Origin: Saccharomycopsis fibuligera x Saccharomycopsis cf. fibuligera
Taxonomy: Eukaryota; Ascomycota; Saccharomycetes; Ascoideales; Saccharomycopsidaceae
Length of the DNA: 64,000 nucleotides
Direction: 5' to 3'
Assembly: GCA_001936135.1 (NCBI GenBank)
Contig: CP012809.1
Location: 4,451,501-4,515,500, forward strand
The position numbers and the translations under genes were made by a program. Below are positions 44,512 through 55,270 of this stretch, one piece after another (position 1 is the stretch's first letter; each line of letters begins with the position of its first letter). Below the pieces are notes generated by a model, which saw nothing but the letters and a program-made list of their open reading frames with translations, was not told the origin of the DNA and ran no database searches.

Positions 44512-44617
44512 AAGTTGCCCTTATGGCCAAGTTGGTAAGGCGCTACACTAGTAATGTAGCGATCCTCAGTTCGAATCTGAGTGAGGGCACTTTCTTTTTT
44601 GCTGCTTTTTTCTTTGT
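44512..44617. repeat. Right arm of the 106-bp inverted repeat (contains tRNA-Thr)
   Basis: Perfect inverse copy of 41080-41185. Confidence 0.95.
44517..44589 (+). tRNA. tRNA-Thr (AGU anticodon)
   Basis: Identical in all 73 bases to the minus-strand copy at 41108-41180; intronless, and followed by a T-rich stretch suited to Pol III termination. Confidence 0.97.
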
Positions 44618-45004
44618 ATCCGTTAGGTTCGTGTATTTGGGTAAAGCATGTAATGATCTTTGAAGGAACTGCTGGGACAAGCTTATTTAATTATCAAAAG
44701 ATGAAATTTTCATGGAATTAGTTTAGATTTTGTTCAATGATGCGAAATCAAGATCCGATTGGTACATCGATTATTAATCTGCATGAAGCACGAAAAATAG
44801 TTTTATTGCAATAGCGGAAAAAACAAAAACTTTATCAACACACTGTGACGTTCAATTTATTCGTTGCTGTCTTGAGCAGAAAAATCATAGCAATTAGCTA
44901 ATCGTGTTATTTTCCAATTTGTTCAAGCTTTACAACCAAAAAGGAGAAAAAGCATAAAGTTGAGCTTATTAACACATAGTCTAGCAAAGCAGAAAATTGG
45001 AAAG
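44618..45004. other. Intergenic, SLH1 promoter
   Basis: 387 bp AT-rich; no distinct element noted. Confidence 0.55.
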
Positions 45005-48000
45005 ATGTTTAGCACATCATATAATGTGGACTCCACGAAGTCCTTCATGGAGGCAATGAGCACCATGACCCGTTGCTTGAACAGCTTAGAATTCGAAAAG
45101 TCAGATGAAATACCTAGAATTGATCGAGAAGATAATAAGTTCTTGAAAGATAAGCTCAAGGCGTTTAATAATTTAATGCCATCTATGTCTGAGTTAGACA
45201 CGGAGTTAAGTGACGAAGATTTAACTGATGATTCTGATGATCAGTTTCTCGAACTTGAAGCAGCTGACACAAGTTTGTACGACGAAATACAAAAAGATTT
45301 TGATAGAATTGAAAGTGAAAAGGAGATTAGCAAAGGGACCAATGGAAGTTTTTTGGAAAATGTTTTACAAATTATATCTTCAAGTTCTTCCGAAGAAGAA
45401 CAGCAATCTTACTTATTTGATTTGCTTGGATTTGAAGAATTTGATTTAATTTCAAAGTTACTTCAAAATAAAAACACCATTATTGAACAGAAGGAAACCT
45501 CGATCAAAAAGAAGGAACAGTTTAGTGCAAATGTTAGATCTCAACTAATGTCTGCCTCTCAAAGAGAGGCAATGATAAAGAAAAATTTCGAAATGGCTAA
45601 AGGCGCTAAGCTTTTACCGTCAGAATACTCTGCCTCGCAAAGGAAATATCCTCATGTGTTTCAAGCTCATGCTGCTGGTAACACAATCTCATTCTCGGGT
45701 AAAAAATACTCCTTACCTGTAGGTACCACTCGAGAAAATCACGGAAAATACGAAGAGATCATTATTCCAATCAATGATAAAAAGCCACGATATGTCCATG
45801 ACCATCGGTTGGTCCCGATTAATGAACTTGATCAGTTGTGTATAGGTTCCTTTAAGGGTTACAAAACTTTGAATAGAGTTCAATCTTTGGTATTCCCTGT
45901 GGCTTACCAAACCAACGAGAATATGTTAATCTGTGCACCTACTGGTGCTGGTAAGACTGATATTGCCCTATTAACCATCTTACACACGATATCTCAATTC
46001 ATGACACAGGAAATTACAGAAGAAGGTGATTTACAAATTGATGTGAATTATAATGACTTCAAAATAGTTTATATTGCTCCTTTGAAAGCTCTTGCAGCAG
46101 AAATCGTCCAAAAGTTCTCTTCAAAGCTTAAATGGTTAAATATTCAAGTACGAGAATTGACCGGTGATATGCAGTTAACCAAAGCCGAAATTATGAACAC
46201 TCAAATTATTGTTACTACCCCTGAAAAATGGGACGTTGTGACGAGAAAAGCCAGTGGGGATAACGAATTGGTTTCAAAAGTCAAATTGTTGATTATTGAT
46301 GAAGTTCATTTGTTGCACGAAGATAGAGGTTCGGTTATTGAAACTCTTGTTGCTAGAACATTGCGCCAGGTTGAAAGTACTCAATCAATGATTAGAGTGG
46401 TTGGTTTGTCTGCAACTTTACCGAATTACGTTGATGTGGCCGATTTTCTTGGCGTCAACCGTCAAATTGGTATGTTTTATTTTGATCTGAACTTCCGGCC
46501 AATTCCGTTAAGACAAGAAATTCTTGGTGTTCGAGAGAAGGCTGGATCTAGAGAAAGTAAAACTGCGCTTGATGACCTTTCTTATGAAAAGTTAGTTGAT
46601 AACATCAAGCAAGGAAACCAAGTTATGGTATTTGTTCATTCAAGAAAAGATACGGTGAACACTGCGAAGACATTCATTTCAATGGCTCAAAAATATCATG
46701 AAAGTATGTTATTTGATTGCCGTGAAAATGAAAAATATGTTGGCTTTGAAAAAGAAGTTATGCTCAAAAATAGGAACAAGGATCTTAAAGAGTTATTTAA
46801 TGGCGGCTTTGGTGTTCACCATGCCGGCATGTTGCGTACCGACAGAAACTTGGTGGAGAAAATGTTTACTGCTGGGGTTATCAAAGTGCTTGTCTGTACG
46901 GCTACTCTAGCTTGGGGTGTAAATTTGCCTGCTTCTACAGTAATCATCAAAGGAACTCAGATATATGATTCCAAAAAAGGTGGGTTTGTTGATTTGGGCA
47001 TTTCGGATATTATTCAAATTTTTGGTAGAGCAGGTAGACCTCAGTTTGAAAAGTATGGTACCAGTATTTTATGTACCACTATGGACAGATTAGATCATTA
47101 TATCAGTTTGTTGACTCAACAGCACCCTATTGAATCTAAGTTGGCTAGCAAAATTGTGGATAATCTTAATGCTGAAATTTCTTTGGGAACAGTGATGAAT
47201 GTTGATGAAGCAGTTAGATGGCTCGGTTATACTTACCTTTTTGTAAGAATGAGACAAAATCCATTCAGTTATGGTTTGGAATGGAAAGACTTACAAGAGG
47301 ATCCACAACTTGTTGGAAAGAGAAGAGAAATGATTATTAATGCAGCTAGAAGATTACACTCTTTGCAAATGATTGTTTTTGATGAACGCTCTTCTTCGTT
47401 CATTGCTAAAGATTTGGGTAGGATTGCTTCCGAGTTTTATTTGTTGAATGATTCTATTGAGATATTCAATAAAACTTTGAATCCAAGGGCTACAGAAGCC
47501 GACGTATTGGCGATGATCAGTGTTAGTAGTGAATTTGACAATATCACTTTTAGACAAGATGAAGAGCAAGAATTAAAACAGTTGTTGGACAGCAGCACTG
47601 AGTGCCAAGTTGCCGGGGATATTAGTTCTCCACAGACAAAGACCAACATTTTGCTTCAATCTTTTATTTCCAAATCTTCAATCAGAAACTCTGCATTGGT
47701 GTCTGATTTGAACTATGTTGCTCAAAATTCTGCTAGAATTTGCCGTGCTTTGCTTTTTGTTGGTATCAATCGTCGTTGGGGTTTATTTAGTCGTGTTATG
47801 TTGGAACTTTGCAAAAGTATTGATAAACAACTCTGGCATTTCGAGCACCCATTGTCACAATTTGACTTGCCACAGCAAATTATGAGAATATTGAAAGCTA
47901 AGAATCCGTCAATTGATTCTTTGAAAGACATGAGCTCAGGCGAGCTTGGTGATTTGGTTCATAATAAAGGCATGGGCAAGACCTTGTCAAGATTGGTTAG

Positions 48001-50935
48001 TAGATTCCCAAACTTATTTATTGATGCTGAAATTTTCCCTATCACTGCCAATGTTATGAGAGTGCATGTTGAGATCGAGCCAGATTTTGTTTGGGATAAA
48101 AAATTCCATGGTAACTTGCAAATGTTTTGGATTTTTGTCGAAACCAATGATAGCTCACAACTATTGCACATTGACAAGTTGCTTATTAATGCAAGAAATT
48201 TCAAGAATACTCATGAGCTTGACTTTATGATACCTTTAGCTGATCCATTACCTCCACAAATTGTCATTAGTGCAGTTTCTGATACATGGATAGGCTCAGA
48301 AGCTGGCCATACTGTATCTTTCCAACATTTGATTCGCCCTTCCAATGAGACATTGACTACAAAATTATTAAAGTTGCAACCATTGCCAATCACTGCATTG
48401 CATGACAAGCAAATTGAATCAATATATTCTTCAAGATTCAATTATTTCAACGCTATGCAGACAATGGTGTTCCATTCTTTATACAATACCAACTCTAGCG
48501 CATTTCTTGGGTCGCCAACCGGTTCTGGTAAGACGATTGCTGCAGAGTTAGCAATTTGGCATGCTTTGAGAGAATTTCCTAATTCCAAAATAGTTTACAT
48601 TGCCCCAATGAAGGCCTTGGTTAGAGAAAGAATTGATGATTGGGGCCAAAAAATTGCCTGTAATACCAAATACAAGTTGGTTGAATTGACTGGGGATTCT
48701 GTTCCAGATGCGAGGGATGTTAGAGATGCTTCAATTATTGTGACTACTCCGGAAAAATTTGATGGTATCTCACGTAATTGGCAAACTAGAAAATTTGTGC
48801 AAAAAGTATCATTGGTGATTATGGACGAAATTCATTTGTTGGCAAGTGATCGTGGTCCAATTTTGGAAATGATTGTTAGTCGTATGAATTATATTGCCTC
48901 ATTGACCAAGAAGCCAATAAGATTGTTGGGTATGTCAACTGCAGTTTCTAATGCCATGGATATGGCCAGTTGGTTGGGAGTGAAGAATGCGTTATTCAAT
49001 TTCCCGCAAGCTGTGCGTCCAGTTCCTTTGCAAATGTACATTGATGGTTTTCCGGATAATTTAGCTTTTTGTCCATTAATGAAAAAAATGAACAAGCCGG
49101 CGTTCATGGCAATTAAGCAACATTCACCACAAAAGCCGGTATTAATTTTCGTCGCCTCTAGAAGACAAACTAGATTAACTGCATTAGATTTGATTCATTT
49201 GTGTGGTCTTGAAGATAACCCTAAAAGATTTTTGAAAATGGATGAAGAAGAATTAGAGCAGATTATTACACAAGTAAAAGATGAAACATTAAAACTTTCT
49301 TTGCAATTTGGTATTGGGCTTCATCATGCAGGTTTGGTGGATGGTGATCGTAAAATTGCTCACAAGTTATTTGAGCAAAATAAAATTCAAATCTTAATTG
49401 CAACGTCCACCTTAGCTTGGGGGGTTAATTTACCTGCTCACTTAGTGATAATTAAAGGTACTCAATTTTTCGATGCTAAAATTGAAGGTTACAGAGATAT
49501 GGATTTGACTGATGTTTTGCAAATGATGGGAAGAGCAGGTAGACCTGCATTTGATACCACTGGGATTGCAATTGTTTATACCAAAGAATCAAAGAAAATG
49601 TTCTATAAGCATTTTTTGAATGTTGGGTTTCCAGTGGAATCCTCATTGCATAAAGTTTTGGATGACCATATTGGGGCAGAGATTGCTTCCAAGTCGATTC
49701 AAACCCAGCAGGATGCTTTGGACTTTTTGTCGTGGACGTTCTTATTCAGAAGAATTTACAATAATCCGACGTACTATGGCATTGAGGATATTAGCACCAA
49801 TGGCGTCAGCAATTATTTGACTAACCTTGTGGATACTACAATTTCTAATCTTAAAGAATCAAAATGTTTGAAATTAGCTAATAAAAACAATAAAGTCGTT
49901 ATTACTCCTACCCCATTTTTGGAAATCTCATCATATTACTATTTGTCGCACAAGACAATTAGATACATTTTGAACAACATTACTCCAAAACTGACATTCA
50001 AAGATTGCTTAAAAATCCTTTCAGCTGCGGTTGAATATAACGAGTTACCAACAAGACATGGTGAAGAGTTGATTAATACTGAATTATCTCAGCAAATGAG
50101 ATATCAAGTAGAAGAAGTATTCCCAGACTTGCCTATTTGGGATCCCCATGTCAAGACATTCTTATTGCTTCAAGCATACATGTCAAGAATTGAGCTTCCT
50201 ATTGCTGATTATTCCCAAGATACAGTCACAGTATTGGACCAAGCTTTAAGAATCTTGCAAGCTTATATTGACGTTGCTGCTGAGTTGGGATACTTATCCT
50301 CTGTTCTAACGTTTGTTCAATTAATGTGGAGTATCAAACAAGGACATTGGTTTGATGATGACCCAGTATACAATTTGCCTGGTTTGAAAATTAGAGAGAA
50401 GAGAGACACACCAATGAATGATGGTGGTGATATTGAAGAGGCCAAGGAAAACAGGAAGGCAGCAGCACCAGTGACAAATAAGGAGTTGACTTTGAATGAT
50501 ATTGGGAAGATGCCAAGACAAAAACTTGAAAAACTTCCATTGTTAAAAAACAATCGCAAAAGTGATAGATTTCTAAAAATTGCAAGTTCATTGGCTACCG
50601 GTAATTTGAAAATTTCCAAACAAAACAACCCAAGTGAATTAGAAGTTATTGTTGAAAGAGATAATTCTCCACTTGATAGTAGTTTCAAATCCTATTGCTC
50701 AAAATATCCAAAAGTTCAAAAAGAAGGATGGTTTTTCATCATTGGCGATCTTGAGATTAGTGAATTATATTTAATCAAAAGAGTTAGCCCTAGATTTGCT
50801 GGTAGTGGTGATAAAAAGGGCAAACTTATTGGAACGTTTGCCATCCCTGAGCCACTTAGAAATAATGAGTTGGATATTATTTGTATTAATGATGCAATGG
50901 ATATTCAGTATAGGACGAAGCATGTATTTATCTGA
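45005..50935 (+). CDS. SLH1: Ski2-like RNA helicase Slh1 (RQT complex)
   Basis: Helicase of the ribosome quality-control trigger complex, which splits collided ribosomes; ASCC3 orthologue. 1976 aa against about 1967 in baker's yeast. Two helicase cassettes are visible. The first has Walker A APTGAGKT (about residue 311) and DEVH in LIIDEVHLLHEDRG (about 432). The second has SPTGSGKT (about 1170) and DEIH in VIMDEIHLLASDRG (about 1273). Each is followed by QIFGRAGRPQF / QMMGRAGRPAF (motif VI) and a Sec63 domain. Both cassettes keep catalytic residues, unlike Brr2, and length also argues against Brr2. The start is the ATG at 45005 (MFSTSYNVD); the frame is open upstream but without an earlier ATG. 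Confidence 0.95.
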   Translation: MFSTSYNVDSTKSFMEAMSTMTRCLNSLEFEKSDEIPRIDREDNKFLKDKLKAFNNLMPSMSELDTELSDEDLTDDSDDQFLELEAADTSLYDEIQKDFDRIESEKEISKGTNGSFLENVLQIISSSSSEEEQQSYLFDLLGFEEFDLISKLLQNKNTIIEQKETSIKKKEQFSANVRSQLMSASQREAMIKKNFEMAKGAKLLPSEYSASQRKYPHVFQAHAAGNTISFSGKKYSLPVGTTRENHGKYEEIIIPINDKKPRYVHDHRLVPINELDQLCIGSFKGYKTLNRVQSLVFPVAYQTNENMLICAPTGAGKTDIALLTILHTISQFMTQEITEEGDLQIDVNYNDFKIVYIAPLKALAAEIVQKFSSKLKWLNIQVRELTGDMQLTKAEIMNTQIIVTTPEKWDVVTRKASGDNELVSKVKLLIIDEVHLLHEDRGSVIETLVARTLRQVESTQSMIRVVGLSATLPNYVDVADFLGVNRQIGMFYFDLNFRPIPLRQEILGVREKAGSRESKTALDDLSYEKLVDNIKQGNQVMVFVHSRKDTVNTAKTFISMAQKYHESMLFDCRENEKYVGFEKEVMLKNRNKDLKELFNGGFGVHHAGMLRTDRNLVEKMFTAGVIKVLVCTATLAWGVNLPASTVIIKGTQIYDSKKGGFVDLGISDIIQIFGRAGRPQFEKYGTSILCTTMDRLDHYISLLTQQHPIESKLASKIVDNLNAEISLGTVMNVDEAVRWLGYTYLFVRMRQNPFSYGLEWKDLQEDPQLVGKRREMIINAARRLHSLQMIVFDERSSSFIAKDLGRIASEFYLLNDSIEIFNKTLNPRATEADVLAMISVSSEFDNITFRQDEEQELKQLLDSSTECQVAGDISSPQTKTNILLQSFISKSSIRNSALVSDLNYVAQNSARICRALLFVGINRRWGLFSRVMLELCKSIDKQLWHFEHPLSQFDLPQQIMRILKAKNPSIDSLKDMSSGELGDLVHNKGMGKTLSRLVSRFPNLFIDAEIFPITANVMRVHVEIEPDFVWDKKFHGNLQMFWIFVETNDSSQLLHIDKLLINARNFKNTHELDFMIPLADPLPPQIVISAVSDTWIGSEAGHTVSFQHLIRPSNETLTTKLLKLQPLPITALHDKQIESIYSSRFNYFNAMQTMVFHSLYNTNSSAFLGSPTGSGKTIAAELAIWHALREFPNSKIVYIAPMKALVRERIDDWGQKIACNTKYKLVELTGDSVPDARDVRDASIIVTTPEKFDGISRNWQTRKFVQKVSLVIMDEIHLLASDRGPILEMIVSRMNYIASLTKKPIRLLGMSTAVSNAMDMASWLGVKNALFNFPQAVRPVPLQMYIDGFPDNLAFCPLMKKMNKPAFMAIKQHSPQKPVLIFVASRRQTRLTALDLIHLCGLEDNPKRFLKMDEEELEQIITQVKDETLKLSLQFGIGLHHAGLVDGDRKIAHKLFEQNKIQILIATSTLAWGVNLPAHLVIIKGTQFFDAKIEGYRDMDLTDVLQMMGRAGRPAFDTTGIAIVYTKESKKMFYKHFLNVGFPVESSLHKVLDDHIGAEIASKSIQTQQDALDFLSWTFLFRRIYNNPTYYGIEDISTNGVSNYLTNLVDTTISNLKESKCLKLANKNNKVVITPTPFLEISSYYYLSHKTIRYILNNITPKLTFKDCLKILSAAVEYNELPTRHGEELINTELSQQMRYQVEEVFPDLPIWDPHVKTFLLLQAYMSRIELPIADYSQDTVTVLDQALRILQAYIDVAAELGYLSSVLTFVQLMWSIKQGHWFDDDPVYNLPGLKIREKRDTPMNDGGDIEEAKENRKAAAPVTNKELTLNDIGKMPRQKLEKLPLLKNNRKSDRFLKIASSLATGNLKISKQNNPSELEVIVERDNSPLDSSFKSYCSKYPKVQKEGWFFIIGDLEISELYLIKRVSPRFAGSGDKKGKLIGTFAIPEPLRNNELDIICINDAMDIQYRTKHVFI

Positions 50936-51209
50936 TTTTTTCTCTATTTTCAAAATATTAATAAATAACATTTGAAAAACATGTTTAGATATTATGAATT
51001 AATCATATTTAATAAAAGTTTTGACTTTTGATACTAAAATTTAAATAGTATAACATAACGCTTATTTTAATGGTGCGGAACTTTGTTACAGCTTTTATGC
51101 CACAAGCTGCTTTGCCAGCCGAGCTCGAGAATATTAATGGCATAAAATTTAAAAGTAGAGCTAATAAATGAAATAACAATTATAATACACCCTATACTTT
51201 AAATATCTA

Positions 51210-52862
51210 TCAATCATCAAGCACTTCATGATCATCTTCATCATCATCATCATCCAAGTATGTATTACTTTCGGCCTTCAAGTACTCATCAATTGTACTC
51301 TGCACAATTTGTCTAGATTCATGAAATTCATTCAAGTTATCGCCGAATAATGTACCTCTTTTGTACCCGTCCAAGAACGCCGTTCTTTTAATCAATTTAT
51401 CGTATTGAGAACAATTCCGTTTAAATAAAGATACTATAGATGAAGTATTTGATAACATTAGCCCACTCACTATCTTCTTATTTTTTGTTTTGGCATATTG
51501 CTGCTGTTGCTGTTGCTGCTGGCCTTGTTGTTGACTCAAAAAAGATGCTTGTTGCTGGAACTGTTGAGCTTGTTGAGTTTTCTGCTGTATATCCTGATGC
51601 CTTTGTATTGAATATTGCAAAAAGGGGGATTTTTTGCCATACACTAAATTTACACTAGAATTTGTCCAAGGCACAAATTTGGCCCTTTGTTGAAATCTTA
51701 TCAACCCTTTTTGTATATCGCTTTGCTCAACTGGTCCTTGTAGGAGATTCAATATCGATATTAAACTTTCTGAGCCTAGTGCTCTTTCATCGACTTTGAT
51801 CATCCTTAGATTCTTATTGAGTAATTCCAATAAAACGTCATATGAAGTTGATCTTCTTATATCTTTTGCATGACTGACGTATTCTGAAGTAAATGGGTAG
51901 TATGTTGGTACTAAGAAGTGTAAAGCTGGAGTTGGTATTAATGAGGATAGTATGCTGGTTAAGGAGTTGTACATTGCGGTTGGGAATCTTAATGGGTTGG
52001 TCATGGAGGATATAACTGTTGATACAAGCTGATTGGTTTGCTCAAATGATATATTGGATATCTGCATGTTGGATAAAGCTATTGAATTCAATGCTCCATT
52101 ATCAAAAACAACACAAGAATCTGCATGCTCAATTAATCTTTTCAATGTAAGAATTGTGTTATATGGCTGTACCACTACATCCGAAGTTTGGTCGTTAGCA
52201 GGAAAAACAGAGTAGGTTTGTATAAGCTTTTTTTCGTATCTGTCAGATAGCTGCTCCAAGAAATATGAGCCTAAACCAGATCCAGTACCACCAGCAACTG
52301 AATGTATCAATTGAAATGCTTCTAAACTGTCACAGGAATCCACCTCCCTATCTATTATATCAATAAGATCCTCAAAATGCGACGTAGCGTAGTCGTAACC
52401 CTGTGACCAATTGTTTCCCGCACCACTACCGTTGGCGCTAGTGTACAAGTTTCTTGGATTAAATAGGTTGGAAAACCGGTTAGCAATATTGGCCACCACA
52501 CGTGGCTCTAGATCAAAGAGTATACTTCTTGGAGTGAACCTATTGTCGTCATCTTGATTGAAAAAGATGTTTGGATAATCGTTCCGTGTATTGTGGGCGG
52601 ATATGTATTCATCGTCATCATATAAGCCTGGAAAAAGGGATGTGTCTTTCAATGTTCCGTCTCCCGAGTTTATCCCATGTTCTCGACATAGTTGTTCCCA
52701 AAACTCTTGTCCTATTTGATTACCACATTGGCCCGCTTGTATTGTAACGATCTCGCTATAATTTGATTCCGTTAGTCTGGTGATCTTTGGGAAGTCGTCC
52801 AAGTAGGAGCGAAGATCCTAACAGTCCAAGAGAGAATCTCAAAATAAAACGTACCCTGGCAT
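51210..52862 (-). CDS. TUB4: Gamma-tubulin
   Basis: Nucleates microtubules at the spindle pole body with Spc97/Spc98. Exon 1 is 52862-52855 (MP plus two bases), the intron 52854-52756 (GTACGT donor, GACTAAC branch, TATAG acceptor) and exon 2 52755-51210. The splice restores [26 protein letters not shown], the universal gamma-tubulin start. The GTP motif GGTGSGLGS is present. 517 aa is longer than baker's yeast (473), mainly through a Q-rich insert at about residues 388-430 just before the conserved VSGLML. The C-terminal tail is strongly acidic (DDDDDEDDHEVLDD). No ATG precedes the conserved region in exon 2, so the spliced start is needed. Confidence 0.96.
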
Positions 52863-53308
52863 TATTGTTGTTTGTGTCTTTGATGCTTGAAAATCAATTT
52901 TGCTTTGGTTCACCCTTGATCTGTTGACGTTTCGTTATTTCGAACAAACGTAAACACAAGAAAACTGAAAACAAAAACAAAAAAAAAAAATAAAAATAAA
53001 AAAATAAAAAAACACGAAAATCTGTTATATGCATGCGTCACACGGAGAGTGCTGCCAAGTGCGTCATGTTTTTACGGATATAGACACAACTATATACTCC
53101 TACAAGAATCAGTCTTACCCCCAGGATTGTAATTGCTGATTTCCAGACTACAGTATTGAAATGAGTTACAGACCAAGTTTCTGCTCTATAAATTGTTTGC
53201 GTTCAACGCCTGTGGGCCGGCTTTATTTAAAGTAAACAACAGAGACCAGATACATCAAAATTAGGCATTCATTTATTTGTAAAATAACGATACATGCCCA
53301 TAATAAAA
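52863..53308. other. Intergenic, TUB4 promoter / TDP1 3' region
   Basis: 446 bp with an A-rich patch at 52970-53010; no gene seen. Confidence 0.6.
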
Positions 53309-55270
53309 TTATTCCAACGTATTGAATGACTCGTTTTTAGCAGGATCACATTTAATTATTGGAAATCTAAAAGGAAGCCTTATAGGCATATTTACTGGCT
53401 GATCCCTGATTTCCTGACGATCACTGCTAGCTCCTAGCCGTTGCCCATCCCCATCATACTGATCCTGATTCCACACTGGTTTGAACACTACTTGATTGTC
53501 AGGAAACTCATCTTTAAACTGCCCAGGATGCAATATCACTCCGAGTTCCCAATTATTTCCTCTCCAAGATCCTTTAGCTCCTGGCTGGCCCCACGCACTT
53601 TTACTCAAATTTAAAGATCCCATCATCACCCAGTTTATAGAATGGAAATTCATTTTTTCTTGCCCTTTGCTATCCTTGACGACACTGTAGTCGTCACTAC
53701 TCATGTATACTTTTGTATGGTTATTCATTATTTGAGAATTCACCTGTAGTTCATTGTCAAAATCTCTTTTATAAAATTTATCCTTGATGAGCACATCATA
53801 TTGTTCTGCTCCACCTTTTGTTCCGACATTATGAAAAATAAAATTATTATTGATTGCTGGTCCCCCTACTCCTCGACTGATATCACTTCTAGTTGGAAAA
53901 AGTATTATTGGAGCGAAATCATTTTTGTGCTTTTCCACTGATTCCTTACCAGGATTCAATGGATATGGTAGTCCCGATACTATTGGGCAAAGGATGTGAG
54001 TAAGAATACTAGCAGGGCCTGGCTTGGTTCTATACGGGCCCCCAATTGATGACATGTGCGATAAAACTTGTATTGGCTTCTTTAAATTTTCCGGTTGGGA
54101 TGGTAGTGATCTGCTTCTATATTTTGACAAAACTTTATCCAACTTTCCAAAGCCAAATTTCTTAGGATCATGACCTGAACCAGGAACGCAACCTATAAAA
54201 TCAGCTTTAACGGAGCTAAAGTCATACTTTTTAAGTAGTCTTATCAAATCATTCATATGCGACCGTTTATATTCTGCAAGGTATTCAATTAAGTCTTCTT
54301 TGAAAGTTTGTGGCTTTGTTTTATCTAGGTTATTTTTATCATAGCCTAAAAGTGGCAACAAGGGAGTCTTCCAGTAGCAACTTCCTAAAAAGCCAAATTC
54401 CATGAACGTTAAGTTGCAAGTCATAATCACTACTTCAACAAACAACTGAGATTCTTTGGAGGTACTCATTCCAGTGCTATGAAAGTTTATCATCATCTTA
54501 CTATGATGCAACACCCATTGTCCATAATTTAAATTGACTCTCTTAATGTTATTTTTGAATTCTGGCCGGCTTTCATAATTTTCGTAATTAAACAAATCTT
54601 TAGTGATTAGGATGATTTCAGGAGGTTCGGACGAATGTTTCATTATTGAGGGTACTAAAAGATCCAAATCTATCTGCATTGAGAATTGATAAGTTTTGTA
54701 AACTGTCTTTGGGAATAATTGCGACATGAGCACCGAGTCCTTCTGAGGCAACACTGGCGTTTTGAATATTTTTATTGGTGATGATAATATGGGTTTCAAC
54801 ATGACTGGCGATGAAATTGGCCTTTTTCTAATAGAAGTTTCATTTTTGGTAGCCACTTGAATAATTTTTCGCTTTTTTATTGGCCTTTTGTTTTTGAATT
54901 CATTCTCAGATATTACTATCAACTCGTCACTGTCACTATGTTTGCGTTCATCATCATCATGATCAGAAAGTACTACCACCACCTTGTTCTCGTTCTCACT
55001 TTCGCTTTCTGACGAAGAAAGATCTGTCTCATTTTGTACATCAACATACTGAGTACTCTCACTACTTGCTTTAACTGGCTCCTTCTTTGACGCAAGTGCG
55101 TCTTCTTTATCTTCATCAGCTTCCCGTTTCCTCGTCAAGTTACTTCTTTGAAGCTCATCGGTGGTGTTACTGAACCCTCTATCGCTGTTTTCTGGTACAG
55201 GTTTTTCAAACCTCTGCAACCAGTGGTTTCGCACAGTTTCCTTGACTTTATCCTTGACATCCTGAGGCAT
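53309..55270 (-). CDS. TDP1: Tyrosyl-DNA phosphodiesterase 1
   Basis: Removes topoisomerase I peptides and other adducts from DNA 3' ends; nuclear. 653 aa from the ATG at 55270 (MPQDVKDKVK). Two phospholipase-D-type HxK motifs are present: HHSKMMIN near residue 255 and HTKVYMSS in the C-terminal half, the latter followed by WVMMGSLNLSKSAWG, which carries the family Asn. The N-terminal ~190 residues are polar and unstructured, with two likely SUMO-interacting motifs (VVVVLSDHDDDE and ELIVISENE) and a basic KRPIKKRKII signal. Baker's yeast Tdp1 is about 544 aa; the extension explains the difference. Divergent from ARV1. Confidence 0.93.
   Translation of the reverse strand: MPQDVKDKVKETVRNHWLQRFEKPVPENSDRGFSNTTDELQRSNLTRKREADEDKEDALASKKEPVKASSESTQYVDVQNETDLSSSESESENENKVVVVLSDHDDDERKHSDSDELIVISENEFKNKRPIKKRKIIQVATKNETSIRKRPISSPVMLKPILSSPIKIFKTPVLPQKDSVLMSQLFPKTVYKTYQFSMQIDLDLLVPSIMKHSSEPPEIILITKDLFNYENYESRPEFKNNIKRVNLNYGQWVLHHSKMMINFHSTGMSTSKESQLFVEVVIMTCNLTFMEFGFLGSCYWKTPLLPLLGYDKNNLDKTKPQTFKEDLIEYLAEYKRSHMNDLIRLLKKYDFSSVKADFIGCVPGSGHDPKKFGFGKLDKVLSKYRSRSLPSQPENLKKPIQVLSHMSSIGGPYRTKPGPASILTHILCPIVSGLPYPLNPGKESVEKHKNDFAPIILFPTRSDISRGVGGPAINNNFIFHNVGTKGGAEQYDVLIKDKFYKRDFDNELQVNSQIMNNHTKVYMSSDDYSVVKDSKGQEKMNFHSINWVMMGSLNLSKSAWGQPGAKGSWRGNNWELGVILHPGQFKDEFPDNQVVFKPVWNQDQYDGDGQRLGASSDRQEIRDQPVNMPIRLPFRFPIIKCDPAKNESFNTLE

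Noticed and set aside
44960-45004. 15-codon upstream extension of SLH1
   Set aside because: The extension begins at a TTG; the first ATG of the frame is at 45005.
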